A stretch of DNA of 34,039 nucleotides from Chthoniobacterales bacterium. GTDB lineage: Bacteria > Verrucomicrobiota > Verrucomicrobiia > Chthoniobacterales > UBA6821. The stretch covers positions 1-34,039 of the forward strand of contig JAPJNA010000004.1 of NCBI GenBank assembly GCA_026461395.1. The letters are read 5' to 3'. A model generated the notes under the pieces. The model saw only the letters and a list, made by a program, of their open reading frames with translations, was not told the origin of the DNA and did not search any database. Positions 8,549 to 15,061 of this stretch are shown piece by piece. The translations under genes were made by a program, and so were the position numbers. Numbering within the stretch: the stretch's first letter is position 1; every line of letters begins with the position of its first letter.

Positions 8549-8591
8549 CTTTGCGCCCGTAGCTCATCGGATAGAGCAGGGGTTTTCTAAA
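8549..8591 (+). repeat. attL, left copy of the 43-bp direct repeat
   Basis: This copy is identical over 43 bp to 14969-15011. It covers 4 bp upstream of the tRNA plus tRNA positions 1-39, i.e. through the anticodon loop to the first base of the 3' anticodon stem. Identity ends at 8592 (A, against C at 15012). The chromosomal side is to the left, so this is the tRNA 5' half that belonged to the original host gene. Confidence 0.93.
8553..8591 (+). pseudogene. tRNA-Arg(UCU) 5' half, displaced by integration
   Basis: Positions 1-39 of tRNA-Arg(UCU) are intact, but the sequence then diverges into element DNA, so the acceptor, T-arm and anticodon stems cannot close. It is not a functional tRNA. 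The original promoter upstream (8400-8548) presumably still transcribes it, which could yield a short tRNA-half-like RNA; that is speculation. Confidence 0.9.
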
Positions 8592-9159
8592 ACGATCAGG
8601 CAGTGAGTCTATGCATTTCCTGAAATGTCGGGAAACCATTACTGAAAGAGGGGAAAGCAGCAGCAGTGACCGGGAAGCCTGATTTCATAAGCCTGCACAG
8701 ACATTCCCGAAACTTGCACAATTCTTTCACCCCCTTTTTCCAAGGGTCTGATTGACCCTAGGAACCATCCACAGACGCCAGAAAGATTCTGATAACCCTT
8801 TGTTTCAGCGGTTTCCACAGACCAGGAGCAGCACCCACTGGGCCTTTGTGCAAGCGCCTGTGCAAGTTTCCTATCGTTTACCCCTCCCCCCTTTACTTTC
8901 TTAACGACGGTTTCTGTCACCGGGGAGACATCACAGAACGATCAGCCAAAGCCGGGAAGCCCTTAGGATTTCCCCGGAAGCGCTGAGGAAATAGCCCGGA
9001 AGCAAAGGAAGCATTTCAGCTTCCCTCAAGTTTCAGGATGCGCTCTCTCTTATAAAGAGGCAGTGCGCACAACCGCAGGAGATATATCACTCGAAAAGAT
9101 TACTTACCACGGGGGGGCGCCGGGTAGGTAGTGAGCAAAGAACGACATAGCCCACACGC
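8592..9159. other. Non-coding, repeat-rich left end of the element
   Basis: No credible gene is present in about 570 bp. It contains CTTGCACA at 8713-8720 and the inverted pair TGTGCAAG at 8847-8854 and 8859-8866. GGAAGC-centred repeats occur at 8671-8679 and 8953-8961 (CGGGAAGCC) and at 8974-8981 and 8996-9003 (CCGGAAGC). AACGATCAG is repeated at 8591-8599 and 8937-8945. By analogy with P4-type elements such a region may contain the replication origin, integrase arm sites or a packaging signal. No function can be proven from sequence. Confidence 0.5.
8847..8866 (-). promoter_or_regulatory. Candidate integrase arm-type sites, left end
   Basis: Two copies of TGTGCAAG start exactly 12 bp apart (8847 and 8859). 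They mirror, in inverted orientation, the pair CTTGCACA (14899) and CTCGCACA (14911) next to the integrase start, which have the same 12-bp spacing. Paired short repeats on both sides of an att core are the usual layout of tyrosine-integrase arm sites. An origin iteron role is the alternative. Confidence 0.45.
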
Positions 9160-9171
9160 TCACCTGCCTAC
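9124..9171 (-). terminator. Hairpin at the end of the HNH gene
   Basis: GTAGG and GTGAGC (9124-9136) can pair with GCTCAC and CCTAC (9158-9171) with a small internal loop and a loop of about 21 nt. It overlaps the HNH stop codon, so it would end the minus-strand operon of the element. No T-run follows, which weakens a simple Rho-independent reading. Confidence 0.35.
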
Positions 9172-9576
9172 ACAGGACTGAAAGCGTTCAGCGGCATCAT
9201 CAGGCCAATCGCAGGGATCTTCACCAAACACCCTAGCACACCATGCAGCCTCACCAGCATCACCACCACCACCCCAGCGACGCCGGGTCCATCTCTTCCT
9301 TTCCATGTCAGCAATACGGTGGCAGGAACCGCAAAGCGCCTGCAGATCATCCATCAATTCCCGTCCAAACCGCTCATAAGTCAGGTGATGAACTTCAAAG
9401 CGGCGGGTTTTCTTAAAGCAGCGCTCACAGAATCCCCCAGCCCTCTTGATAACCGGGATACGATAATGAGGGTGCCAGTCAGCCCGACTCATTCTCAGTG
9501 AGTATGACCGAAAGGTGGGGGGATCTTGGGGAAATGGTTTTTCCCCTTCATGGGAAAATAGGAAGTCTTGTTTCAT
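9160..9576 (-). CDS. HNH endonuclease
   Basis: The 138-residue protein has a zinc-ribbon HNH domain. C50-x2-C53 and C82-x2-C85 can hold the structural zinc, and His63-His64 in FEVHHLTYERFG plus His86 form the catalytic and metal site. Single HNH proteins of this size are common in phages beside terminase genes and in satellites, where they assist DNA packaging or cleave DNA. Here no terminase is nearby, so the role is open. The start ATG at 9576 is preceded by CAGGAG 11 bp upstream on the minus strand. It is the last gene of the minus-strand run after the primase-helicase, separated by 175 bp containing several scattered GTGAC/GTCAC words. Confidence 0.87.
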   Translation of the reverse strand: MKQDFLFSHEGEKPFPQDPPTFRSYSLRMSRADWHPHYRIPVIKRAGGFCERCFKKTRRFEVHHLTYERFGRELMDDLQALCGSCHRIADMERKRWTRRRWGGGGDAGEAAWCARVFGEDPCDWPDDAAERFQSCVGR

Positions 9577-9751
9577 TATTTATAAATCTCCTGAAAAGAA
9601 CCGTCACTACTGTCACAACTCCTGAAACCCCTTATAGAATCAGGCCGGGAGCGGTGACGGGCACAGAACCGGGCGCCGTCATTCTGCGTCACACTCCCTC
9701 CCGTGACAGTGCCACGGGGAGAGAAAACAGCGAGGGGCGGGAGAGACGCCA

Positions 9752-12130
9752 TCATGAGTTGAGGGAAGGGGGTTGAATGATCCACGCCCGTTTCTTTCCA
9801 GTCCGTTTCAGGTGGAACCGTTCAGGGAACTTTTTCTCTAGTTTCCCCAGCAGGCGTCCACTCTGTTCAGCGGCACCGTCTAAGAGCTTCCGGGCGCTCA
9901 TGTAGCCCTTTGAGTTTTGATCAGTCAGCTTGTCCCTCAACTCCGTTGCGCTGCCCTCCCACGGGTTGAACCCCCCTGATCCATCGTCCTTAAAGTCCAG
10001 TGCTGAGGAACCAAACAGAACTTCATCTACCAGCGACAGCAGCAGTGATTCAGGCTCTTGATCAAAAAGCAGTTCCTCTATCTCCACATCCACATAGGAA
10101 CGGACCCCGTAGCGGCGATCCTTAAGCGATTCTGGAACCTCCAAAGAAAGCAGGTGATCACAAAATGACGGCAACTGCTTTTCAACGGCTGAAATGAAGC
10201 AGTCAAGCGGGTCCGTCTCGCCATCATACCGGGCAAAGAAATCCTCTTTACCTGTTTTGAGCAGCAGCAATTTATCCCTGAAATCCGTTGTCAGCGGGGG
10301 CAGGCAGCGCAGGCGCTCAGGCTCATCGTTGAGTGATATGCTCAGGCGCCACTGCGGTTTCACCGTCACGGCAACCTTGTTTTTCTCGTGCAGGCGCTGG
10401 GAATGGTTCACGCACAGTTCCTTGATCCTTTCACCCAGTGTCAGTCTGTCATCATAACGGACAGAGCTTGGGATTTCCTCAATCTTTAGATGCTCACTGG
10501 CAATCATTTCAGAGTTAAAATCCGTCTTTTCGCTCAGGTAGCTTTTAGGGTCTGCCTCCCGGCCTGCAAGAACTGCGGTGATGATCTTAGACTGCAGCAC
10601 TGATTTTCCCTTTCCAGAGGGACCACACAGGACCAGCGCCTGCCCGTGACGGCGCTGATTAGAGCGCAGCGCCTCATAGCCAACCTTTAGCCACAGACGA
10701 AAGCGCAAAGATCCATCATCACCCAGCAGCGTCTGCAAGAAATCCAGGATCGTTTCACACTCACCGGGGGCAGGCTCAATCAGCTTAGGGGTGGATACCA
10801 CGAGCAACCGGGCGCCTCCTTCCTGATAAAATCCAGCCTTCACCCCAGCGACAGAAGCAACTGCGTCCACATATCGCATCTTAACCACATGATTCAGCAC
10901 ACGGTCCACCTGCCCGGGGATCGTGCCTCCTGCGGGATCGTCCGGGAGCTTCAGCGGTTTATTACTCAGGCCAAAATCCACACGCAGAAAGCGTCCTATC
11001 TCAGCCTGATTCAGTTCACTAAAACCGTCGTCACCTTCCCGTCTGAAATAGTACTTTGACCCCTTCCACCAGAGATCCAGTTTTTCAATCACTTCCATCG
11101 GATCAAAGACAACAGCAGCGCCGGGAGCCTCCGGGGGCAGCACTTCCGGGGTGATGACCCGCACCGGAAGTGGCATTTCCTCAGCGGCGGCAATACAGTT
11201 CAGGAGATCGGATCGGGTGAAACCTGCTTTCTGTGCATCGTTTAAATCTTTGTGCCCGGCGGGGAGACGGACCACAGAAACGGGGACCACAGCAGCAGAG
11301 ATGACATCCTGCAGCCACTTCTCAGCCGGGTTTTTCCCGTTCTTTGTCTCATCATTCTGCATCACCACCACTAGCGATCCCGAACTGCAAAGCCCGGACC
11401 ACTTGCCATTCTCAGCGCCACGGGTGGCAATGAAGCACAGACGCTCATCCGGGGGAACTCCCATCAGATCCATGAAGGAAAAGAGATCCCACTGTGATTC
11501 TGCCAGCACAGTTTCCCGAGCTGATGAGGGATCACCAATGACCAGCGGCTGAGATCCAATCCCCTTGGGAGTATAAATCCATCCTTTCCCATCCTCCCGG
11601 CGAACATGAGCGCCAATGACGGCGCCCGATTTCTGCACAGGCAAGGCGAACTGCCCCCGGCTCATCCCCAGCAGGGACCGGGAGCGCAGCCACTCCACCA
11701 GCGCAGGAGAATATCCCCGCCATGAGGCAAGCTTTTCCCCAGCGGTTTGATTGAAGGAAGCAGCGCAGCCGATCCAATCAAAGGGAGCAAGGGGAACCAC
11801 AGGCGCCCGGCCTGATCGGTTTCCGGGCGGCAGCGCCACATAGTGCCCGGACATTTCCAAGAACCGCTTCACTGCCTCAGCAGTGCTAAGGTTTTCCAGA
11901 CGCTCAATCAGGGTGATCTCATCCCCTTTAAGATCCTCCCCGGCGCCATGATCTTTCCAGCCCCAGCCATCCGAAAAACTGCAGACTGAAAAGCTGGGGT
12001 TTTTCTCATCAGGCCGAAACGGGGATTTCATACTGCCACCGTGTGAGGGGCAGGCATGACCGTAACGGGCAAGCAGATCGGGGAGCGGCAAGCGTTGCTT
12101 TGCTGCGGTGATTTCAGGGGAATTACTCAT
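9752..12130 (-). CDS. Primase-helicase fusion (TOPRIM primase + SF3-type helicase), P4 alpha-like
   Basis: This 792-residue replication protein starts with a CHC2-like primase zinc region (residues 22-65, CPSHGG, PFRPDEKNPSFSV, GWKDHGAG), although not all usual Cys ligands are visible. A TOPRIM-like domain follows, with AESQWD around 210-215 and VVVMQNDE around 254-261. A P-loop helicase has Walker A GPSGKGKS at 503-510, acidic Walker B residues at 551-552 and an SF3-like segment LSISLNDEPERLRCLPP around 597. A lysine-rich winged-helix-like tail ends it. Such fusions prime and unwind an element's own origin. The ATG overlaps the upstream HTH gene by 8 bp, implying coupled translation and joint control. 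Confidence 0.88.
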   Translation of the reverse strand: MSNSPEITAAKQRLPLPDLLARYGHACPSHGGSMKSPFRPDEKNPSFSVCSFSDGWGWKDHGAGEDLKGDEITLIERLENLSTAEAVKRFLEMSGHYVALPPGNRSGRAPVVPLAPFDWIGCAASFNQTAGEKLASWRGYSPALVEWLRSRSLLGMSRGQFALPVQKSGAVIGAHVRREDGKGWIYTPKGIGSQPLVIGDPSSARETVLAESQWDLFSFMDLMGVPPDERLCFIATRGAENGKWSGLCSSGSLVVVMQNDETKNGKNPAEKWLQDVISAAVVPVSVVRLPAGHKDLNDAQKAGFTRSDLLNCIAAAEEMPLPVRVITPEVLPPEAPGAAVVFDPMEVIEKLDLWWKGSKYYFRREGDDGFSELNQAEIGRFLRVDFGLSNKPLKLPDDPAGGTIPGQVDRVLNHVVKMRYVDAVASVAGVKAGFYQEGGARLLVVSTPKLIEPAPGECETILDFLQTLLGDDGSLRFRLWLKVGYEALRSNQRRHGQALVLCGPSGKGKSVLQSKIITAVLAGREADPKSYLSEKTDFNSEMIASEHLKIEEIPSSVRYDDRLTLGERIKELCVNHSQRLHEKNKVAVTVKPQWRLSISLNDEPERLRCLPPLTTDFRDKLLLLKTGKEDFFARYDGETDPLDCFISAVEKQLPSFCDHLLSLEVPESLKDRRYGVRSYVDVEIEELLFDQEPESLLLSLVDEVLFGSSALDFKDDGSGGFNPWEGSATELRDKLTDQNSKGYMSARKLLDGAAEQSGRLLGKLEKKFPERFHLKRTGKKRAWIIQPPSLNS

Positions 12131-12452
12131 GACCGGGCAGGTGTTTGGGGACCGTTCCCGGCGAACTCTCCCGATTCCATCCGAGCGTTGAACCGGGCAA
12201 TTCCTCCCGGGTGATGTAGTGACGACCAGCGATCACGCAGGTTTTCAGCCATCCCTTTTTCCTGAACCTCCAAAGCGTCACGGGTGAAAGCCCGGATTGC
12301 TGCACAAAGCAGTCCATGGAAATCGGGGGGTGCGCTTCCAGTGGGATCGTCTCGTGTGCTGGGGTTGTATTGATCCCCGGTGACAGGGGGTGATGCGCTG
12401 CAAGGGAGATGCCTCCCTGAGCGCTTAATGTAGTTGTGATGTTTCTTGGCAT
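12123..12452 (-). CDS. Small helix-turn-helix protein (excisionase/AlpA-like)
   Basis: The 109-residue protein has a MerR/excisionase-type HTH in its second half, beginning near residue 46 (MDCFVQQSGLSPVTLWRFRKKGWL, given here only as the motif region), with a wing ITREEL. Such proteins near a primase in satellites act as excisionase or transcription activator. The N-terminal 45 residues are low-complexity and unlike the family, so the true start may be the internal ATG at 12317. No ribosome binding site supports the ATG at 12452, which lies inside an inverted repeat. The gene overlaps the primase-helicase start. Confidence 0.7.
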   Translation of the reverse strand: MPRNITTTLSAQGGISLAAHHPLSPGINTTPAHETIPLEAHPPISMDCFVQQSGLSPVTLWRFRKKGWLKTCVIAGRHYITREELPGSTLGWNRESSPGTVPKHLPGHE

Positions 12453-12507
12453 GACAAGAAAGGGGGGCTTGTCAAAGTGCCCGGTTAATGGTTAATGATC
12501 AAACACT
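12452..12507. promoter_or_regulatory. Divergent control region with inverted repeat and tandem 7-mers
   Basis: Between the two divergent HTH genes lies TGACAAG (12452-12458) and CTTGTCA (12468-12474), a perfect 7-bp inverted repeat with a 9-bp spacer. It is followed by two tandem GGTTAAT copies (12483-12496). The layout suggests an operator bound by one of the flanking HTH proteins, giving a two-way switch between replication and quiescence. The function is inferred. Confidence 0.5.
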
Positions 12508-12981
12508 GTGAAATCCGAAAAACAGCAGCTTTTAGCACCCCGGCAAGCGGCAGCACTGGCAGGAGTTTCCACGGTTGCGATATGGAAGGCCCAGCAGCGG
12601 GGAGAGATCCGGGCGGCTGCGTTCAAATCAAGGGGGGCGCTTTATGACCGGGCAGACATTAAGGAATGGATGAGGTGCAGGAGGATCAGGCAGCGCAGGA
12701 GCAAGGTGAGTCTGAAACTGAACCCCGGGAAGGCAACGGGCTTCCTATCCATCGAAGGGATATCGGGGGGATTCGGCATCTGGCATCGCAGAATGGCTAG
12801 GGAGATTCCGTCATGGGGTGAGGCCGAAATCTCACGAGCGGTGGAGCTTCTACTGCCGATAGCGGAGCTATGGGCAGAGCTACACCACAGGGAAGAACCT
12901 TTCAGGGTAGCCCGGGAAAAAGTGCAGGTGACGGCAGATAAGCGGCGGGAACTAAGACGCCTCTCAGCAGTTTCTGATTAG
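12508..12981 (+). CDS. HTH DNA-binding protein, probable element regulator
   Basis: The 157-residue protein starts at a GTG (12508). Its N-terminal domain, residues about 8-56, is a MerR/excisionase-type winged HTH (LLAPRQAAALAGVSTVAIWK, then ALYDRADIKEWM). A basic linker rich in Arg and Lys follows, and a C-terminal helical part has no recognised relatives. Placed divergently from the small HTH and primase genes, it could be the repressor or activator of the element. There is no clear ribosome binding site. The GTG start is chosen because it precedes the HTH fold by a normal distance. Confidence 0.65.
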   Translation: MKSEKQQLLAPRQAAALAGVSTVAIWKAQQRGEIRAAAFKSRGALYDRADIKEWMRCRRIRQRRSKVSLKLNPGKATGFLSIEGISGGFGIWHRRMAREIPSWGEAEISRAVELLLPIAELWAELHHREEPFRVAREKVQVTADKRRELRRLSAVSD

Positions 12982-13074
12982 TGACAGCAAATAAGCGCCC
13001 GGTGACACTTCCCGGCAGCTAATCCTCCCCACTTAAACCTCTGTGCAGCAGCGCCTCAGGATGATTAGTGACAG
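12975..13074 (+). repeat. 13-bp direct repeat pair between regulator and lipoprotein genes
   Basis: TGATTAGTGACAG occurs at 12975-12987 (overlapping the regulator stop codon) and again at 13062-13074, with another GTGACA at about 13002 and GTGACG at about 13078. Clustered copies upstream of the lipoprotein gene suggest a binding site for an element regulator, or a footprint of a past insertion or duplication. Confidence 0.45.
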
Positions 13075-13147
13075 AAGTGACGGTTATTTTGGGATTTTCC
13101 TTGTGAGAGCTAAGGTAAATGCCCTAGAAAGCACAACGTCCTATAAA

Positions 13148-13564
13148 ATGAGCGCGAAAATCAAAGTTCTACTCGGGTTTGTAACGCTCACTGCTTTAGT
13201 AGGATGCGTTTCACCTTATGCTGCACAGATCAGCAGCTTAGACAAAGATTACAAGGCTGGGAAAATAAACGCCACCGATTACTACACATTGCGGCAGTCT
13301 ATCGCTTATCAAGATGCACAGTGGCATGAAGCATCTAACGATAAATTTGGGAAAGCTTTAACTGCAGGTCTTATGGGAGGAGCTGCAGGCGTACAGGCAG
13401 GGCAACAACAACGGAGAGAGGATGCGGCTATCAACGCCTACAATTACAGAACACAGGTTCTAGCTCAACCTCAGACCTATAATGTTAACGAAAATATCAA
13501 CGCTACCGTTAATGCAAATATTAATCAGACCGTTAACGGAACAATGTATTTGAAAGGGTACTAA
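13148..13564 (+). CDS. Element-encoded lipoprotein of unknown function (probable cargo)
   Basis: The preferred ATG at 13148 gives 138 residues with a lipoprotein signal (MSAKIKVLLGFVTLTALVGC, lipidated Cys20). Further in-frame start codons upstream would add 35 residues before the signal peptide and are rejected. The segment DKDYKAGKINATDYYTLRQS resembles short SHOCT-like helical motifs. A Gly/Ala stretch follows (GLMGGAAGVQAG) and an Asn-rich tail with NVNENINATVNANINQTVN. The gene is visibly more AT-rich than its neighbours, consistent with recent acquisition as cargo. A membrane lipoprotein on a prophage-like element could act in superinfection exclusion or lysogenic conversion, but that is inference. 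Its stop overlaps the convergent integrase stop by 4 bp. Confidence 0.72.
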   Translation: MSAKIKVLLGFVTLTALVGCVSPYAAQISSLDKDYKAGKINATDYYTLRQSIAYQDAQWHEASNDKFGKALTAGLMGGAAGVQAGQQQRREDAAINAYNYRTQVLAQPQTYNVNENINATVNANINQTVNGTMYLKGY

Positions 13565-14889
13565 CAAATAGCTGTCCCCGCGCACCGGGGGACCACTGAA
13601 AAGCCAACCTGCACCTTGGCAGCTTGCTCGTGCAGGTGATCGTCCAGCAGGTGAGAATAAGTCTGCATGATGAGTTTTCCACCGTCCCCATGACCGACCC
13701 ATTTAGCAACGGTTCCCACATCAGTTCCACCCATGAGACAGGAAGAGATGAAAAGGTGCCTCATATCATGGAACCCTAAGCGCTCGATCCCGGCAGCTTC
13801 TAAGCCACTGGCAAGCGCTCCCCGGAGTGTCGTCACCCTAAGATCCTGTTTACCTCTTCGGGGTGAGGGAAAAAGCCACCGAGAATCAGGCGCCCGGCGG
13901 CTCTTCATGTCCAGCAGATGCGCTTGCAACTGCGGGTTTAACTGAACCTGCCGACCAGTGCCCGTCTTAGTGTCCCCAGCATCACCCAGCATCACCGACC
14001 CGGAGACAAAATCCTCCCCGGCGCCGATATGGAGACAGCAGCGGTTTAAATCCACATGGGACCAGCGCAGTTTTAGCCCTTCCTGTTCCCGGGCGCCCGT
14101 ATAAGCAAGCAGCAGCAAGAAATCGGCAATCTGATCCCCGTTTCGGATTGCCAGCACCTGATCCCCTAGCGCTCCCGTGTGCCGCTCCCGGCAGCACTGG
14201 ATAAGCTGCAGGAACTTGTCAGGCTCAATCAGTGCCCGGCGCTTTGCTTTAGGGATTCCCTTTCTGCCCCACTTGGGAAAATCAGTCTTTTTATTGATCC
14301 ACTTTTTTTCATCTATGGCGAACTGCAGAAAACATCTAAGCGCTACCAGATCATGTTCCACCGTCCGGGGGTGTGCTGCCTTGCGGCTGCGTCCCCCTAT
14401 TGATCCACCAGCAAGACGGCGGCTCTTGAACCCGGAGATCATTTGCGTCGTTATTGCGTCCAGACGGGTATCCCATCCGAAGTGACGCACAAAGAGATCC
14501 AATGAGCGCACTTCCTTGTCCCGGGTGTTTTCTGCCTTCCCTTTGTGCATAGAGCTTTCCAAATATTCTTGCACAGCAGTTTTCAGTCCGGGCTTTCTTC
14601 CTGAACTAGGCAGTGCCCCTTCCCGGCGCTCCTGCTTCAGCTTTTCCAGTGCAGTCTGAGCAGTGGTGAGAGATCGGCAAGGCTCCCTGTTATCATCTAA
14701 GAGGGGAAACCGTCGTGCCCCTTTGCGCCCGTCATCCTTGACCACCCAGAGCAGAGCATAAAAGCGCCCGTTGCGCTCCTGCAGCCCCTTTACTCTGCGA
14801 TTGCGATAATCACGGGCTGGGGTAAACTGCCCGGCATGATCCTTGGAACCCTTTGCCTGTGTGCTTTCAGCGCTTTCAGTGCCTTTCAT
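13561..14889 (-). CDS. int: Tyrosine recombinase (site-specific integrase)
   Basis: The phage-type integrase has an N-terminal arm-binding region, a SAM-like core-binding domain around residues 95-190 and a catalytic domain. In the 442-residue form the catalytic residues are Arg267 (YTGAREQEGLKLRW), Lys308, His374 and Arg377 (HDMRHLF), His400 (WVGHGD) and the nucleophile Tyr411 (QTYSHLL). All are present, so the enzyme should be active. The ATG at 14889 is preferred because an AAGAG precedes it and the upstream 12 residues from an alternative start at 14925 overlap candidate arm sites. The gene lies beside attR, pointing away from the tRNA. Confidence 0.95.
   Translation of the reverse strand: MKGTESAESTQAKGSKDHAGQFTPARDYRNRRVKGLQERNGRFYALLWVVKDDGRKGARRFPLLDDNREPCRSLTTAQTALEKLKQERREGALPSSGRKPGLKTAVQEYLESSMHKGKAENTRDKEVRSLDLFVRHFGWDTRLDAITTQMISGFKSRRLAGGSIGGRSRKAAHPRTVEHDLVALRCFLQFAIDEKKWINKKTDFPKWGRKGIPKAKRRALIEPDKFLQLIQCCRERHTGALGDQVLAIRNGDQIADFLLLLAYTGAREQEGLKLRWSHVDLNRCCLHIGAGEDFVSGSVMLGDAGDTKTGTGRQVQLNPQLQAHLLDMKSRRAPDSRWLFPSPRRGKQDLRVTTLRGALASGLEAAGIERLGFHDMRHLFISSCLMGGTDVGTVAKWVGHGDGGKLIMQTYSHLLDDHLHEQAAKVQVGFSVVPRCAGTAIC
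13574..13593 (+). terminator. GC-rich hairpin just after the lipoprotein gene
   Basis: GTCCCCG (13574-13580) pairs with CGGGGGAC (13586-13593), with one bulged G and a 5-nt loop. It starts 10 bp after the lipoprotein stop but lies within the integrase 3' end, so it could end the plus-strand transcript. No T-run follows. Confidence 0.4.
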
Positions 14890-14898
14890 ATCACCACT

Positions 14899-14918
14899 CT
14901 TGCACAAACCCTCGCACA
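14899..14918 (+). promoter_or_regulatory. Candidate integrase arm-type sites, right end
   Basis: CTTGCACA (14899-14906) and CTCGCACA (14911-14918) start 12 bp apart, immediately upstream of the integrase ATG and about 51 bp from the att core. The left end has the same motif pair inverted with the same spacing. Binding here could also autoregulate int. Confidence 0.45.
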
Positions 14919-14968
14919 GAGTCAAGTATCGACATTTCCCATTTCTCCTTTAACTCTGTTAATCAACA

Positions 14969-15011
14969 CTTTGCGCCCGTAGCTCATCGGATAGAGCAGG
15001 GGTTTTCTAAA
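14969..15011 (+). repeat. attR, right copy of the 43-bp direct repeat
   Basis: Identical to 8549-8591. It supplies the 4 bp before the tRNA and tRNA positions 1-39; the 3' half beginning at 15012 is chromosomal. The sequence to the left, including any promoter for the intact tRNA, therefore comes from the element. Confidence 0.93.
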
Positions 15012-15048
15012 CCCTTGGTAGCAGGTTCGATTCCTGCCGGGCGCACCA
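14973..15048 (+). tRNA. tRNA-Arg (anticodon UCU), reconstituted by the element
   Basis: The 76-nt sequence folds as a standard tRNA. The acceptor stem GCGCCCG pairs with CGGGCGC, the D stem is GCTC/GAGC, and the anticodon stem GGGGT/ACCCT surrounds TTTCTAA with anticodon TCT. The T stem is GCAGG/CCTGC with loop TTCGATT, and CCA is encoded at 15046-15048. It should read AGA (and possibly AGG) arginine codons. Its 5' half and upstream region are provided by the integrated element and its 3' half by the chromosome. The heptosyltransferase-like gene starts 13 bp downstream. Confidence 0.97.
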
Positions 15049-15061
15049 CGCTTGGCTCACC

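Larger units (their letters stand above)
8549..15011. mobile_element. Integrated satellite-like element in tRNA-Arg(UCU)
   Basis: The element is bounded by perfect 43-bp direct repeats (8549-8591 and 14969-15011), giving a 6,420-bp unit. Gene order from the left: non-coding repeat-rich end, HNH nuclease (-), primase-helicase (-), small HTH (-), then divergently HTH (+) and lipoprotein (+), then integrase (-) beside the intact tRNA. It has integration, replication and regulation functions but no recognisable capsid, portal, terminase, tail, relaxase or transposase genes. This composition resembles P4-like and PICI-like phage satellites. A degraded prophage or other integrative plasmid is the main alternative. 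The flanks are housekeeping genes. Confidence 0.88.

Noticed and set aside
8639-8920. Minus-strand open frame of 93 codons (GTG start) in the left end of the element
   Set aside because: It has no ribosome binding site and no recognisable domain, and it runs through the CTTGCACA and other repeats, which explain the sequence better.
9576-9785. Minus-strand open frame of 69 codons between HNH and primase-helicase genes
   Set aside because: It overlaps the primase-helicase 3' end, has no domain and no ribosome binding site. The gap contains scattered GTGAC/GTCAC words instead.
12123-12981. Toxin-antitoxin pair
   Set aside because: The two small genes are divergent, not in one operon, and both carry HTH domains without any toxin-like domain.
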